Notes: a model not told the origin generated them from the sequence alone. Positions 8,625-16,918 are shown, counted from the first letter of the stretch. The stretch is DNA of 20,339 bases from Syntrophorhabdaceae bacterium (GCA_026415015.1 JAOAHW010000012.1:1-20339), one strand, 5' to 3'. Program-made: numbers and translations.

Positions 8625-8926
8625 CTCAATACCAGAACCTCCTCTTCCTTAGGCTTAATTAGTCCAAGCTCCTTTGCCTTAAACTCAAGGTACCTCTTCT
8701 TGGTAATCCCCGATAATTCTGTTTTTAGCCTGCTGTTTGTCTCAAGGGCATGTCTCTCCCTGGAGAGTTGTACAATCAAATCTTCTCTTAGGTTACTGCA
8801 TGCACCTCTGATGTAACAATAAAAAAGGGCAACAATGATAAAGGACAATATAAATATGAGGGTCGAGCGTATACCTCTGTTATATCTGGTTTCCTGTCTT
8901 GTTGCGTATACATATATCCTATGCAT
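8621..8926 (-). CDS. ftsL: Cell division protein FtsL
   Basis: FtsL is a small bitopic divisome protein that acts with FtsB and FtsQ to activate FtsW-FtsI. The 101-residue product has a short basic cytoplasmic tail, one membrane helix (about 20-42), a coiled-coil-prone periplasmic part (about 46-88, ending KAKELGLIKP) and a short tail. That pattern and the position between rsmH and ftsI fit FtsL well. A GGGGGG tract 5 bases before the ATG acts as ribosome binding site. The gap to rsmH is 14 bases, and the stop overlaps the next start (ATGA). FtsL looks normal even though its expected partners do not. Confidence 0.85.
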   Translation of the reverse strand: MHRIYVYATRQETRYNRGIRSTLIFILSFIIVALFYCYIRGACSNLREDLIVQLSRERHALETNSRLKTELSGITKKRYLEFKAKELGLIKPKEEEVLVLR

Positions 8927-8940
8927 CTATACCCCCCAGT

Positions 8941-9810
8941 CTATATTTTTTCTGCTACCCTGAGTTTGGCACTCCTTGAAGCAGGATTTTCCTTTATTTC
9001 CATCACAGACGGTCTAACAGGCTTCTTTGTAATGACCTTTATCCTATCATCATCCCTGAATGTATTTTTGACAATCCTGTCTTCCAGTGAATGAAAGGAT
9101 ATAACACCTATCCTACCCCCTTTTTTACACATACCTATGGCATCTTTGAGACCGATTTCTATATTCTCAAGCTCCCTGTTCACCTCTATCCTTATTGCCT
9201 GAAATACCTTCGTTGAAGGGTGAACCCTACCCCTTGTCCCTTTAACCCGTAAGATGAGATTACTCAATTCAAGGGCTGTGGTAATAGGTTTTTTCTTTCT
9301 TACATTCATAATAGCCCTTGTAATGGCCTTTGCCCTGTATTCCTCTCCGAAGAGTAACATTATCTTCTCCAATCTCTCAGGGCTGTATCTATTCACAACA
9401 TCAAAGGCTGTTATCCCTTGTTGATTATCCATCCTCATATCCAGAAAGCTGTTGTCATAAAAACTGAAACCCCTATTGCCCTGTAGTTGATACATGGACA
9501 AACCCAGGTCAAATAAGATGGCATCAAATCCATCAATCCCCTCTTTAAACAGTATATCCTTCAGGTCTCTAAAGTTGCCTTTTATAAGTCTCACCCTATC
9601 TATAAAGGGTTGAAGCCTCCTTGTCGCTATATTTAGAACAGCTTCATCTACATCCAAACCTATAAGTTTTGTTTTAGTTTGATGCTCCAGTATGCTGTAA
9701 GCATGACCCCCGCCCCCTACTGTTGCATCTATAAAAAGGCTATACTTTTCAGAGATTAAGTATTCTAAAACTTCCTTGGCAAGGACAGGGATATGGACTC
9801 TTTCAATCAA
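8941..9810 (-). CDS. rsmH: 16S rRNA (cytosine-1402-N4)-methyltransferase RsmH (MraW)
   Basis: RsmH methylates N4 of C1402 in the decoding centre of 16S rRNA using SAM. The 289-residue product has the SAM motif FIDATVGGGGHAYSIL (26-41), DLGLSMYQL (101-109), GFSFYDNSFLDMRMD (114-128) and, near the C-terminus, ISFHSLEDRIVK. The start is a TTG at 9810 that overlaps the mraZ stop (TTGA). It is chosen because the translation MIERVHIPVL begins like the family and no better ATG is near. The ribosome binding site is weak, so coupling to mraZ translation is likely. Confidence 0.95.
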   Translation of the reverse strand: MIERVHIPVLAKEVLEYLISEKYSLFIDATVGGGGHAYSILEHQTKTKLIGLDVDEAVLNIATRRLQPFIDRVRLIKGNFRDLKDILFKEGIDGFDAILFDLGLSMYQLQGNRGFSFYDNSFLDMRMDNQQGITAFDVVNRYSPERLEKIMLLFGEEYRAKAITRAIMNVRKKKPITTALELSNLILRVKGTRGRVHPSTKVFQAIRIEVNRELENIEIGLKDAIGMCKKGGRIGVISFHSLEDRIVKNTFRDDDRIKVITKKPVRPSVMEIKENPASRSAKLRVAEKI

Positions 9811-10247
9811 AGGCCAAGCTCAGATACAATATCTGCAACCTTATCAGGGTCAGATATCGCCTTCTTCACAAGCTCATCCCATACCTCCTGGGCCCATATC
9901 TCTATCTTTTTGTTCATCCCCACAATCACCACATTCTTTTTAATAAGTGCATCGGTTTTCAAAGACTGGGGTATCAAGATCCTGCCTAGCTTATCTATGG
10001 TGCACTCTGTTACCCCTGAGTAAAAATATCTTAAAAATGTCCTTGCGTCCTTATTTATCTGCTCTTTTTTTGCAATATTTTCCTGTATCTCTACCCATTC
10101 CTGATAAGGATAGCCCACTATACATCCATCAAGGTTGGTAAGGATTAATCGCATGTCATATTTTGTAGATAGAATCTCCCTGAACTTTGATGGTATACTA
10201 ACCCTGCTTTTATCATCTATTGTATATTCATATCTACCAGCAAACAT
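9807..10247 (-). CDS. mraZ: Transcriptional regulator MraZ
   Basis: MraZ is a ring-forming DNA-binding protein with two SpoVT/AbrB-type halves that represses the dcw operon in bacteria where it has been studied. The 146-residue protein shows both halves: DDKSRVSIPSKFREIL near the N-terminus and DKLGRILIPQSLK in the second half, with DGCIVGYPYQEW between. It is the first gene of the cluster. Its promoter and a tandem array of TGG boxes lie directly upstream, so autoregulation is likely. GGGA within the last box also serves as the ribosome binding site, a few bases before the ATG. Confidence 0.96.
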   Translation of the reverse strand: MFAGRYEYTIDDKSRVSIPSKFREILSTKYDMRLILTNLDGCIVGYPYQEWVEIQENIAKKEQINKDARTFLRYFYSGVTECTIDKLGRILIPQSLKTDALIKKNVVIVGMNKKIEIWAQEVWDELVKKAISDPDKVADIVSELGL

Positions 10248-10252
10248 TTTTA

Positions 10253-10287
10253 TCCCACTTTATAACACCATTTACCACATTAAACCA
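10253..10287 (-). promoter_or_regulatory. MraZ operator: tandem boxes with 10-bp period
   Basis: Read on the minus strand, four pentamers follow each other every 10 bases: TGGTT (10283-10287), TGGTA (10273-10277), TGTTA (10263-10267) and TGGGA (10253-10257). E. coli MraZ binds TGGGN repeats separated by 5 bases in the mraZ leader, so spacing and place agree while the third box is weak. The array starts right after the -10 element and covers the expected transcription start and the mraZ ribosome binding site. Bound MraZ could therefore block both initiation and translation. Confidence 0.7.
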
Positions 10288-10316
10288 ACTATACTTGTAA
10301 CACTCGATTTTGTCAA
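10288..10316 (-). promoter_or_regulatory. Sigma-70-type promoter of the dcw cluster
   Basis: On the minus strand a perfect -35 TTGACA (10311-10316) is followed by exactly 17 bases and the -10 hexamer TATAGT (10288-10293). The start of transcription should be near 10281, giving a leader of about 34 bases before mraZ. No other comparably strong promoter was noticed between here and murC, so this may drive the whole cluster. Confidence 0.85.
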
Positions 10317-10355
10317 GTATTTTTTAGATTTTTTTATCCCTTTTTTAGACCTCTC

Positions 10356-10377
10356 AAGGGCCCTTAATTTGAATTAA
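10356..10377. repeat. Two adjacent palindromes in the divergent spacer
   Basis: The spacer between mraZ and the plus-strand operon holds a perfect 10-bp palindrome AAGGGCCCTT (10356-10365). It abuts an inverted repeat TTAATT-TG-AATTAA (10364-10377). The second one overlaps the -35 proposed for the plus-strand genes, so it could be an operator; no regulator can be named. Confidence 0.4.
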
Positions 10378-10397
10378 AAATGATTATGTTGTAGATT
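10369..10397 (+). promoter_or_regulatory. Possible promoter for the TIGR02757-uvrC operon
   Basis: TTGAAT (10369-10374), a 17-base spacer and TAGATT (10392-10397) form a fair sigma-70 match. Transcription would begin near 10404, only about 9 bases before the ATG at 10413. There is no clear ribosome binding site, which fits a nearly leaderless message. The match is moderate and the region is AT-rich, so chance is possible. Confidence 0.4.
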
Positions 10398-10412
10398 AAG
10401 ATTGATATACCC

Positions 10413-11204
10413 ATGGGCATTATTGAGGCATATGAGAGAGATAAAGGGAACATTTTGGAGGCAAAGAAAAACGACCCTGTAATCTTCCTTGATAACTATA
10501 ATGATGAGAGAGATATAGAGATAGCTGGTTTTATTGCCTCTCAGTTTGCCTATGGCAGGATAGATGTCTTCAAGAGATTCCTGAATGAACTATTTGAAAA
10601 AATGGGTAAAAGCCCCTATGAGTTCATAGGTGCCGGTGATTTTTCATGTCTTTCAGGTATGTATTACAGGTTTCAAAAAGACAGTGACCTGATTATGCTT
10701 TTCCGGGTTTTAAAAAAAATCTCTGAAGAGTTTGATACCTTTGGGAATATGATTGGTCAATTTTATAAAGGCAACACAAGAGAGGCCCTGTGGTCTGTAA
10801 GGCGATATATATTTGGTAGTAGCAGAGACCTCACATTTTTCTTCCCTGCCCCATCTCCCTCCAATCCCATGAAGAGATGGAACCTATTTTTTAGATGGAT
10901 GGTGAGGAAAGATGAGATAGACAAAGGCATCTGGAGTTTTATAGACAAGAAGGACCTCATTGTCCCTCTGGATGCAAATATCTTTAAGATAGGCAGGTGC
11001 CTTGGCTGGACCATGTCAAAGAATCCTACCTATAAGGCTGCTACTGAGATTACAGAGGCATTGAGACGCCTCTGCCCTGAAGACCCTCTAAAATATGACT
11101 TTTTTCTCTGCCACAGGGTAGGCATTGCTGCAGGCTGCAAGGGCATAAGGTCTGAAGGATGTAAAGAAAGGTGTCTGATTTTCAACCATGAGTATTTTAG
11201 ATGA
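10413..11204 (+). CDS. TIGR02757 (DUF2400) family protein
   Basis: The 263-residue protein resembles the TIGR02757/DUF2400 family, whose function is not established to my knowledge. Diagnostic stretches are PLDANIFKIGRCLGW (185-199), a region rich in EIT and LR (212-219), and DPLKYDFFLCHRVGI (224-238). They are followed by several cysteines (C242, C250, C254). The PLD plus terminal Cys pattern recalls the end of helix-hairpin-helix DNA glycosylases, but that link is my inference. The gene is first in its operon and overlaps uvrC by 17 bases, which suggests a DNA-related role. The start lacks a clear ribosome binding site. Confidence 0.85.
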   Translation: MGIIEAYERDKGNILEAKKNDPVIFLDNYNDERDIEIAGFIASQFAYGRIDVFKRFLNELFEKMGKSPYEFIGAGDFSCLSGMYYRFQKDSDLIMLFRVLKKISEEFDTFGNMIGQFYKGNTREALWSVRRYIFGSSRDLTFFFPAPSPSNPMKRWNLFFRWMVRKDEIDKGIWSFIDKKDLIVPLDANIFKIGRCLGWTMSKNPTYKAATEITEALRRLCPEDPLKYDFFLCHRVGIAAGCKGIRSEGCKERCLIFNHEYFR

Positions 11205-12798
11205 AAAGACAATAGAAAACCTCTCTGATTCACCAGGTGTATATATATTCAGGGACAAGGCGAATAGGATTGTCTATATAGGCAAGGCAAAAAATATAAA
11301 AGAAAGGGTCAAAAGCTATATAAAGATAGGGAAAAAGGATCTAAAGACCGAACACCTTGCAGAGAATATCGCCCATATTGAAACAATCTTAACAAGGAAT
11401 GAAAAAGAGGCATTCATCCTGGAAAACAATCTCATCAAAGAACATAAACCAAGATACAATATAAATCTAAAGGATGACAAGACCTACATCTCCCTGAAAC
11501 TGACTATCCAGGAACCCTTTCCTGCATTATACGCCACAAGAAAGATACAGGATGACGGTGCCATGTATTTTGGGCCATACCCAGGTATAGGCGATATAAA
11601 AGATGTGATGAAGACCATTCAAACCCTATATCCTGTTAGGAGATGCAAGAATACAGTATTCAAAAAGAGAAAGAGGGCATGTATCCTCTTTCAGATGGGC
11701 AAGTGCCCTGCACCCTGTGAAGGCAAAATCAAAGAAGAAAAATACAGGGATATTATATCAGAGCTTGTGGACTTTCTTTCAGGCAGCAATAGGAGGCTCC
11801 TTGATAATCTTACAAAACAAATAGAAAAGGCAGCATCAGAGTGGAGGTTTGAGGATGCTAAGGTATTAAGAGACAGGTACGAGACAATAAAGAGGCTCAC
11901 AGAGAAACAAAGTGTCCACGAGCATCTCGGAAAAAACAGAGATGTATGGGGTTTTTTAGGAGAGGACGGGAGGCTAAAGGCTGTTGTCCTCAATTTTAGA
12001 AGGGGTGTGCTAATATCAAAAAAGACCTTCCATGAGCCTTATGTATCAGACCTTATGGATGATGCCATATCATCTTTGCTTTTTCAGTACTATAATACAA
12101 GACCTGTACCAGAGGAGATAATCCTCTCCCAGGACATAGAGGATATGGATATGCTTGAAAATCTCCTGAGGGAGAGGAAAAATGTCCTAATCCATATAAA
12201 GACTCAAAAAGATGCTGCATCAAGACCCCTTGTAGCCCTGGCTATAGAGAATCTATATGAGGAGAAAGAGCATATACCCCTTGATAGGGCATTTAAAAGT
12301 GTGCTCCATTTGAAAAAAGAGCCCCTGCGCATAGAGGCATATGACATATCCCACACCCATGGAAAAAACCCCACTGGTGTTATGGTGGTCTTTGAGTCCT
12401 TCAAGGCAAAAAAGGATGGCTACAGGGTCTTTCATATAAGGAGCGCCTCAACCATGGATGACACCTCATCTATTATGGAGGTTCTCTCAAGGCGGTTTAA
12501 AGACCCTGAGATTAGACCTTTACCTGACCTCTTGATCATAGATGGTGGAAAGGCACAACTCTCATCAGCCTTTAAAGTAGTAAAAGACATGGGTGTAGAT
12601 ATAGATATGATAAGCATAGCCAAAGGAGAAAAAAGACATGCCATGAAAGACCTCATCTATATCCCCAAGAGAAAAAACCCTGTACTTATGCCACCTTCTT
12701 CACCGGTCTTCAAGACCATTGTGAAGATAAGGGATGAGGCCCACAGGTTTGCCATATCCTCCCACAAGAGGTGGAAGAAAAGGGATGACCTGAACTAA
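11188..12798 (+). CDS. uvrC: Excinuclease ABC subunit C, lacking the C-terminal HhH domain
   Basis: UvrC makes the dual incisions in nucleotide excision repair after UvrAB marks damage. The 536-residue protein has the GIY-YIG domain (SPGVYIF to YIGKAK, 15-35), four cysteines C153, C165, C173 and C177 with the spacing C-x11-C-x7-C-x3-C of the UvrC iron-sulphur site, and a UVR helix pair (about 205-238). The RNase H-like nuclease domain keeps its acidic residues and His (YDISH D386, MDDTS 423-427, IIDGGKAQ D452, RDEAHRF H519). It ends 17 residues after H519. E. coli UvrC, about 610 residues, continues there with a tandem HhH domain used for DNA binding and the 5' incision. Two stop codons in tandem (TAATAA) follow, so the shorter end looks genuine. 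Confidence 0.95.
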   Translation: MSILDEKTIENLSDSPGVYIFRDKANRIVYIGKAKNIKERVKSYIKIGKKDLKTEHLAENIAHIETILTRNEKEAFILENNLIKEHKPRYNINLKDDKTYISLKLTIQEPFPALYATRKIQDDGAMYFGPYPGIGDIKDVMKTIQTLYPVRRCKNTVFKKRKRACILFQMGKCPAPCEGKIKEEKYRDIISELVDFLSGSNRRLLDNLTKQIEKAASEWRFEDAKVLRDRYETIKRLTEKQSVHEHLGKNRDVWGFLGEDGRLKAVVLNFRRGVLISKKTFHEPYVSDLMDDAISSLLFQYYNTRPVPEEIILSQDIEDMDMLENLLRERKNVLIHIKTQKDAASRPLVALAIENLYEEKEHIPLDRAFKSVLHLKKEPLRIEAYDISHTHGKNPTGVMVVFESFKAKKDGYRVFHIRSASTMDDTSSIMEVLSRRFKDPEIRPLPDLLIIDGGKAQLSSAFKVVKDMGVDIDMISIAKGEKRHAMKDLIYIPKRKNPVLMPPSSPVFKTIVKIRDEAHRFAISSHKRWKKRDDLN

Positions 12799-12831
12799 TA
12801 AATACTTTACAGAAAAAATCAGGTGTGTTAC

Positions 12832-12845
12832 AAGTTTTAAAACTT
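12832..12845. repeat. Perfect 14-bp palindrome before the MetE-like gene
   Basis: AAGTTTTAAAACTT is a perfect palindrome in the 83-base gap after uvrC. A -10-like TATGAT (12847-12852) follows it directly, with no good -35. It could be an operator of an internal promoter, or a chance AT-rich palindrome. There is no GC-rich stem, so a Rho-independent terminator is unlikely. Confidence 0.3.
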
Positions 12846-12881
12846 ATATGATATAGACAATCCTAATTGGAGGTAGAAGAA

Positions 12882-13871
12882 ATGATTACAGGGATAGGCA
12901 GCCTCCCCTTTAAAGATATAGACAGGGCATTGGACCTCATATTTACTACCTGTTTTGATATACCTTTTTGGCCTCAACTCCCTAAAAGGTCTACTGATGA
13001 GAATATGTATACCCCTTTCCTTGAGCATGTCCCTTGTATTGTATCAGACAGGGAGAAAAATACAGTATTTATAAATACCCAGGATACAGAGGGTATAGAG
13101 AGGTTCTATGAAGATGTGATGGGTGAAAACTTAGATGCCTTTGCCATATCTGAAAAGTTAGCCCCTGGATTCTATAGATTCCTCGAGAGGTTAAAGGAGA
13201 TATCTCATGGTGTCAAGGCTATAAAAGGCCAGCTTACAGGACCCTTCAGTATGGGTCTTGGTCTAAAGGATGAAAAAGGTGTCCCTGTCATATACAACTA
13301 TGGTTTTTTTGATATTATTAAAAAGGCCCTACATATGAAGGCCCGCTGGATGGTAAAAGAGATAAAATCCTATTGCCCTGACAAAGAGGTGATTATTTTC
13401 TTTGATGAACCCTATATGGTATCATTCGGTACAGCTTATGTCTCTATTGGTAAACAGGAGGCCATATCCATATTTAATGATGTAGTAAATGGAGTAGATG
13501 CCTTAAAAGGCATACATTGCTGTGGTAACACAGACTGGTCTGTGCTTCTGAGTTGTGATATAGACATCATAAATTATGATGCCTTCAACTATATGGACAC
13601 AATATTCTACTTCCACGATGAACTAAAGGCCTTTTTAAAAAAAGGCGGAAGGGTTTCACCAGGTATAGTGCCATCGTCAGATGCTGTCCTTAATAGAACC
13701 ATAAATGATATGAAGGATTTATTAGAAAGGTTCAGGCAGAATATAGATAGTATTACTGAAAGCAGAGAAGCACCACCACTACTTATCACCACAAGCTGCG
13801 GTCTCGGCAGTCTAAATGATAATGAGGCACTCAAGGCCATGGAATTACTAAAAGAACTCTCTGATATTTAA
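12882..13871 (+). CDS. MetE/UROD-superfamily protein, probable zinc-dependent methyltransferase
   Basis: The 329-residue protein has the (beta/alpha)8 look of the cobalamin-independent methionine synthase C-terminal half and uroporphyrinogen decarboxylase. GIGSLPF (4-10) opens it, followed by GQLTGPFSMGL (116-126) and FFDEPYM (173-179, like the MetE DEPA motif). Possible zinc ligands are H212 and C214 (IHCCGNTDW) and C306 (TTSCGLGSL). It lacks the MetE N-terminal folate-binding half, so a corrinoid protein or another methyl donor is possible; the substrate cannot be read from sequence. The ATG at 12882 is chosen over an in-frame TTG at 12867 because GGAGG (12869-12873) lies 8 bases before it. 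Confidence 0.8.
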   Translation: MITGIGSLPFKDIDRALDLIFTTCFDIPFWPQLPKRSTDENMYTPFLEHVPCIVSDREKNTVFINTQDTEGIERFYEDVMGENLDAFAISEKLAPGFYRFLERLKEISHGVKAIKGQLTGPFSMGLGLKDEKGVPVIYNYGFFDIIKKALHMKARWMVKEIKSYCPDKEVIIFFDEPYMVSFGTAYVSIGKQEAISIFNDVVNGVDALKGIHCCGNTDWSVLLSCDIDIINYDAFNYMDTIFYFHDELKAFLKKGGRVSPGIVPSSDAVLNRTINDMKDLLERFRQNIDSITESREAPPLLITTSCGLGSLNDNEALKAMELLKELSDI

Positions 13872-13911
13872 CTTTTATGGTGGCATGAAATTAAGATTTG
13901 AAACACATTAG

Positions 13912-15870
13912 ATGAAAAAGATCATTATACCCATCGCAATAGGCATTGTAATATCCCTTATATTCTCCTTTTTTGCCATCATAAAACTCCTGCCCTTAGA
14001 GCACCTTGAACTCCTCATATATGACACAAGATACAAGCTGAGGGGAAAGACCACACCCCATCCTGATATTGCCATAGCTGCCATAGATGATAGAAGCCTT
14101 GAAAAATTAGGCAGGTGGCCATGGGATAGGGCAAGGGTTGCCCAGGTCATTGACAAACTAAAATCAATGGGTGCAAGGGTCATTATGATGGATATAATCT
14201 TTAGCGAGCCTTCAGAGGGTGATGATGTCCTTGCAAGATCCATTGCCCAAGCAGGCAATGTTATACTCCCCATAGTATTTGATTTCAAAGGCAAGAAATC
14301 AAAGATAACAGAGGATATACTCAATGACAATACCTTCCCTATAATCAGGAACTCAGACTATTTCAAGATCTTTCCACCTATCAGCGCCCAGAGCGTCCTT
14401 GTCCCTGTAAAGGAACTGATGGATAGTTCAAAGATACTGGGTTTTATAAACATGATCCCTGATAGGGACGGTATCTTAAGGTGGGAGGTTATGGCTATAG
14501 AATTTGACGGAGAGGTATTTCCATCCATTGGCCTACAGACAGCAAGGATGTATCTCGGCCTACCTATTGAGGCCTTGACACTCAGGGCAACCCAGGGTGT
14601 TCAGCTTGGTGGATACTTTATACCCACTGACTTCTGGGGGAGGGTGCTCATACACTACTACGGACCAGAGGGGACATTTCCGTTTATATCTGTAGTTGAC
14701 ATCCTCGAGGACAAGGTTAAACCATCGGCAATCAAGGATAAGATAATCCTTGTAGGGGCAACAGCAGTGGGTATATATGACCTCAGGGTCACACCAACAT
14801 CAGCAGCCATGCCAGGTATAGAGAAACATGCCAGTGTAATAGCCTCTATCCTGAAAAAGGACTTCATATACAAGATAACCAACCTGACAAACATAGTAAT
14901 CATTTTATTGACCGGTATCCTGTTCACCATACTTATAGTGAGGCTAAAGGCTATATACGGTGCTATGAGTGCCTTTGCATTTATTGCTGCCCTCTCCCTT
15001 GTGGCATATTATTTCTTCTTCTGGAAAAACCTCTGGATAACCTTAAGTTATTCCACAAGCAATATACTTGTCATATATTTCATTATAACAGCATACAGAT
15101 ATGCCACAGAGGAGAGGTATGCAAAACGCATAAGGGGCATGTTCTCAAGCTATGTAACAGAAAAGGTTGTCAACGAGCTTATAAAAAATCCCAATCTTGC
15201 CAAGCTCGGAGGCGAGAGAAAGGAGATCACAGTATTTTTTTCTGACATCAGGGGTTTTACCACATTCTCAGAGAAACACGGGCCTGAAGAGGTAGTCAAG
15301 ATACTCAATGAATACTTAGGCGAGATGACAAATATCATATTCAAATGGGATGGGACACTGGATAAGTTTGTTGGCGATGAGATAGTGGCATTCTGGAATG
15401 CACCAATTCCTCAGGAGAACCATGCTGAGCTTGCTATAAAGTGTGCCCTCCACATGGCAAGAAGACTAAAAGAGCTACAACAAAAATGGGTCTCTGAGGG
15501 CAAGACACCCCTTGATGCAGGCTATGGCATCAATACCGGTGAGGCCATTGTGGGCAATATAGGTGCTGAGGGTAAAAAAATGGACTATACTGTCATAGGC
15601 GACAATGTGAACCTCGGTGCCAGGGTCGAGGGCCTCACAAGGAAATATAACACAAATATCATTATCACAGATTCTACATTTGAGAAGATAAAGGATAAGA
15701 TAAAAGATGGGACCATATGGCATGTGCGGGTAAGAGGCCTTGATAAAGTGGCTGTTAAAGGCAAAAGCAAACCTGTGGTGATATACGAGGTTACTGAGCT
15801 TGATAAGGACAAACCCTCAGAGATAATAGAGCTTGAGGAGAAAGAGGTGGTTACATTTACAGAAAAATAA
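13912..15870 (+). CDS. CHASE2-domain class III adenylate/guanylate cyclase
   Basis: This 652-residue membrane receptor cyclase has an N-terminal membrane helix (about 4-24), an extracytoplasmic CHASE2 sensor domain (about 25-320), three membrane helices (about 325-344, 350-370, 375-396) and a cytoplasmic class III catalytic domain (about 435-600). Catalytic residues are present: metal Asp D445 (FFSDIRGFT) and D489 (DKFVGDE), purine-specifying K485 and T560 (YTVIGDN), and transition-state N567 and R571 (VNLGAR). The Lys/Thr pair favours ATP, so cAMP is the likely product. The sensed signal is unknown. The ATG follows an in-frame stop directly and has a poor ribosome binding site. No cAMP receptor is in view. 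Confidence 0.93.
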   Translation: MKKIIIPIAIGIVISLIFSFFAIIKLLPLEHLELLIYDTRYKLRGKTTPHPDIAIAAIDDRSLEKLGRWPWDRARVAQVIDKLKSMGARVIMMDIIFSEPSEGDDVLARSIAQAGNVILPIVFDFKGKKSKITEDILNDNTFPIIRNSDYFKIFPPISAQSVLVPVKELMDSSKILGFINMIPDRDGILRWEVMAIEFDGEVFPSIGLQTARMYLGLPIEALTLRATQGVQLGGYFIPTDFWGRVLIHYYGPEGTFPFISVVDILEDKVKPSAIKDKIILVGATAVGIYDLRVTPTSAAMPGIEKHASVIASILKKDFIYKITNLTNIVIILLTGILFTILIVRLKAIYGAMSAFAFIAALSLVAYYFFFWKNLWITLSYSTSNILVIYFIITAYRYATEERYAKRIRGMFSSYVTEKVVNELIKNPNLAKLGGERKEITVFFSDIRGFTTFSEKHGPEEVVKILNEYLGEMTNIIFKWDGTLDKFVGDEIVAFWNAPIPQENHAELAIKCALHMARRLKELQQKWVSEGKTPLDAGYGINTGEAIVGNIGAEGKKMDYTVIGDNVNLGARVEGLTRKYNTNIIITDSTFEKIKDKIKDGTIWHVRVRGLDKVAVKGKSKPVVIYEVTELDKDKPSEIIELEEKEVVTFTEK

Positions 15871-15886
15871 GAATCAAAGGTGTGTT

Positions 15887-16918
15887 ATGAAGGCAATGAT
15901 TTTAGATGGGATATACAATCTGGATGAGGGTGCTGAACCCTTAAGGCCAGCAGATATGCCCACCCCTGAACCAAAAGAAGGGGAGGTCCTATTAAGGGTT
16001 TCTGCCTGTGGTGTCTGTCATACTGAACTCGATGAGATAGAAGGGAGGACTCCACCTTCTGATTTTCCTGTGATACTGGGGCATCAGGTCATCGGGTTTG
16101 TTGAGAAAAAAGGTAAAAATGTAAGCAAGTTAAAAGAAGGGGAAAGGGTAGGGGTTGGATGGATATACTCTTCCTGTGGCAGGTGCCGTTTCTGTGTAGA
16201 GGGAAATGAAAACCTCTGTGAAGACTTCAAGGCAACAGGCAGGGATGCCAACGGCGGTTATGGAGAGTTCATGGTGGTAAATGAGGACTTTGCCTTTAAG
16301 ATACCCCATGTCTTTACAGATATAGAGGCTGCCCCACTACTATGTGCCGGTGCAATAGGCTATCGCTCTCTAAGACTCACAGGGATTAAAAACGGGATGA
16401 ATCTTGGACTTATCGGCTTTGGTGCCTCTGCCCACATTGTCCTCCAGATGGCACGCTTTAGATACCCTGATTCAAAGGTATTTGTATTTGCCAGAAGTGA
16501 AGGGGAGAGGAGATTCTCATTAGAACTAGGGGCATACTGGGCAGGGGATATTGAGGATATACCCCCTGAAAAGATACACTGCGCCATAGACACAACCCCT
16601 GTATGGCTCCCTGTCATGGAGGGATTAAAGAGGCTTGAGAAGGGTGGAAGGCTTGTCATAAATGCCATAAGAAAGGAGACACATGATAGGGAATGCCTAG
16701 TCAATCTCGATTACCCGACACATATATGGCATGAAAAAGAGATAAAGAGTGTGGCAAATGTGGCAAGACAGGATATAATGGAGTTCCTTGACCTTGCTGC
16801 CCAGATACCCATAAAACCTGAGGTGCAGGTATACAGGCTTGAGGACGCCAACATAGCCTTGAAAGAGCTAAAAAAAAGAAAGATCAGAGGGGCAAAGGTA
16901 TTAAAGGTCATTGAATAA
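15887..16918 (+). CDS. Zinc-dependent alcohol dehydrogenase family protein
   Basis: This is a 343-residue medium-chain dehydrogenase. Catalytic zinc ligands are C41 (CGVCHTE), H66 (GHQ) and C153 (APLLCAG). The structural zinc lobe has four cysteines, C97, C100, C103 and C111. The nucleotide-binding turn is GLIGFGASAH (174-183). GHQ stands where many relatives have GHE. Its substrate is not predictable; it resembles the bacterial single-subunit family often called adh_fam_2. The frame is open further upstream to 15833, but the ATG at 15887 has AAAGG 6 bases before it, gives the usual MKAM start, and lies 16 bases after the cyclase stop. It overlaps the next gene by 8 bases. Confidence 0.93.
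   Translation: MKAMILDGIYNLDEGAEPLRPADMPTPEPKEGEVLLRVSACGVCHTELDEIEGRTPPSDFPVILGHQVIGFVEKKGKNVSKLKEGERVGVGWIYSSCGRCRFCVEGNENLCEDFKATGRDANGGYGEFMVVNEDFAFKIPHVFTDIEAAPLLCAGAIGYRSLRLTGIKNGMNLGLIGFGASAHIVLQMARFRYPDSKVFVFARSEGERRFSLELGAYWAGDIEDIPPEKIHCAIDTTPVWLPVMEGLKRLEKGGRLVINAIRKETHDRECLVNLDYPTHIWHEKEIKSVANVARQDIMEFLDLAAQIPIKPEVQVYRLEDANIALKELKKRKIRGAKVLKVIE

Noticed and set aside
10248..10412. Small RNA or tRNA in the divergent spacer
   Set aside because: The spacer is 165 bases, AT-rich, and explained by promoter and operator elements; no cloverleaf or strong hairpin was seen.
12806..12834. TTTACA as a -35 for the MetE-like gene
   Set aside because: At 16-18 bases downstream there is no acceptable -10 hexamer (TACAAG at best), so a promoter is not supported.
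12867..12881. TTG start for the MetE-like gene
   Set aside because: It overlaps the GGAGG that serves the ATG at 12882, and the family usually starts just before GIGSLPF.
15833..15886. Upstream extension of the alcohol dehydrogenase
   Set aside because: It overlaps the cyclase end, has no ribosome binding site and adds a basic tail not usual for the family; the ATG at 15887 has a well-placed AAAGG.
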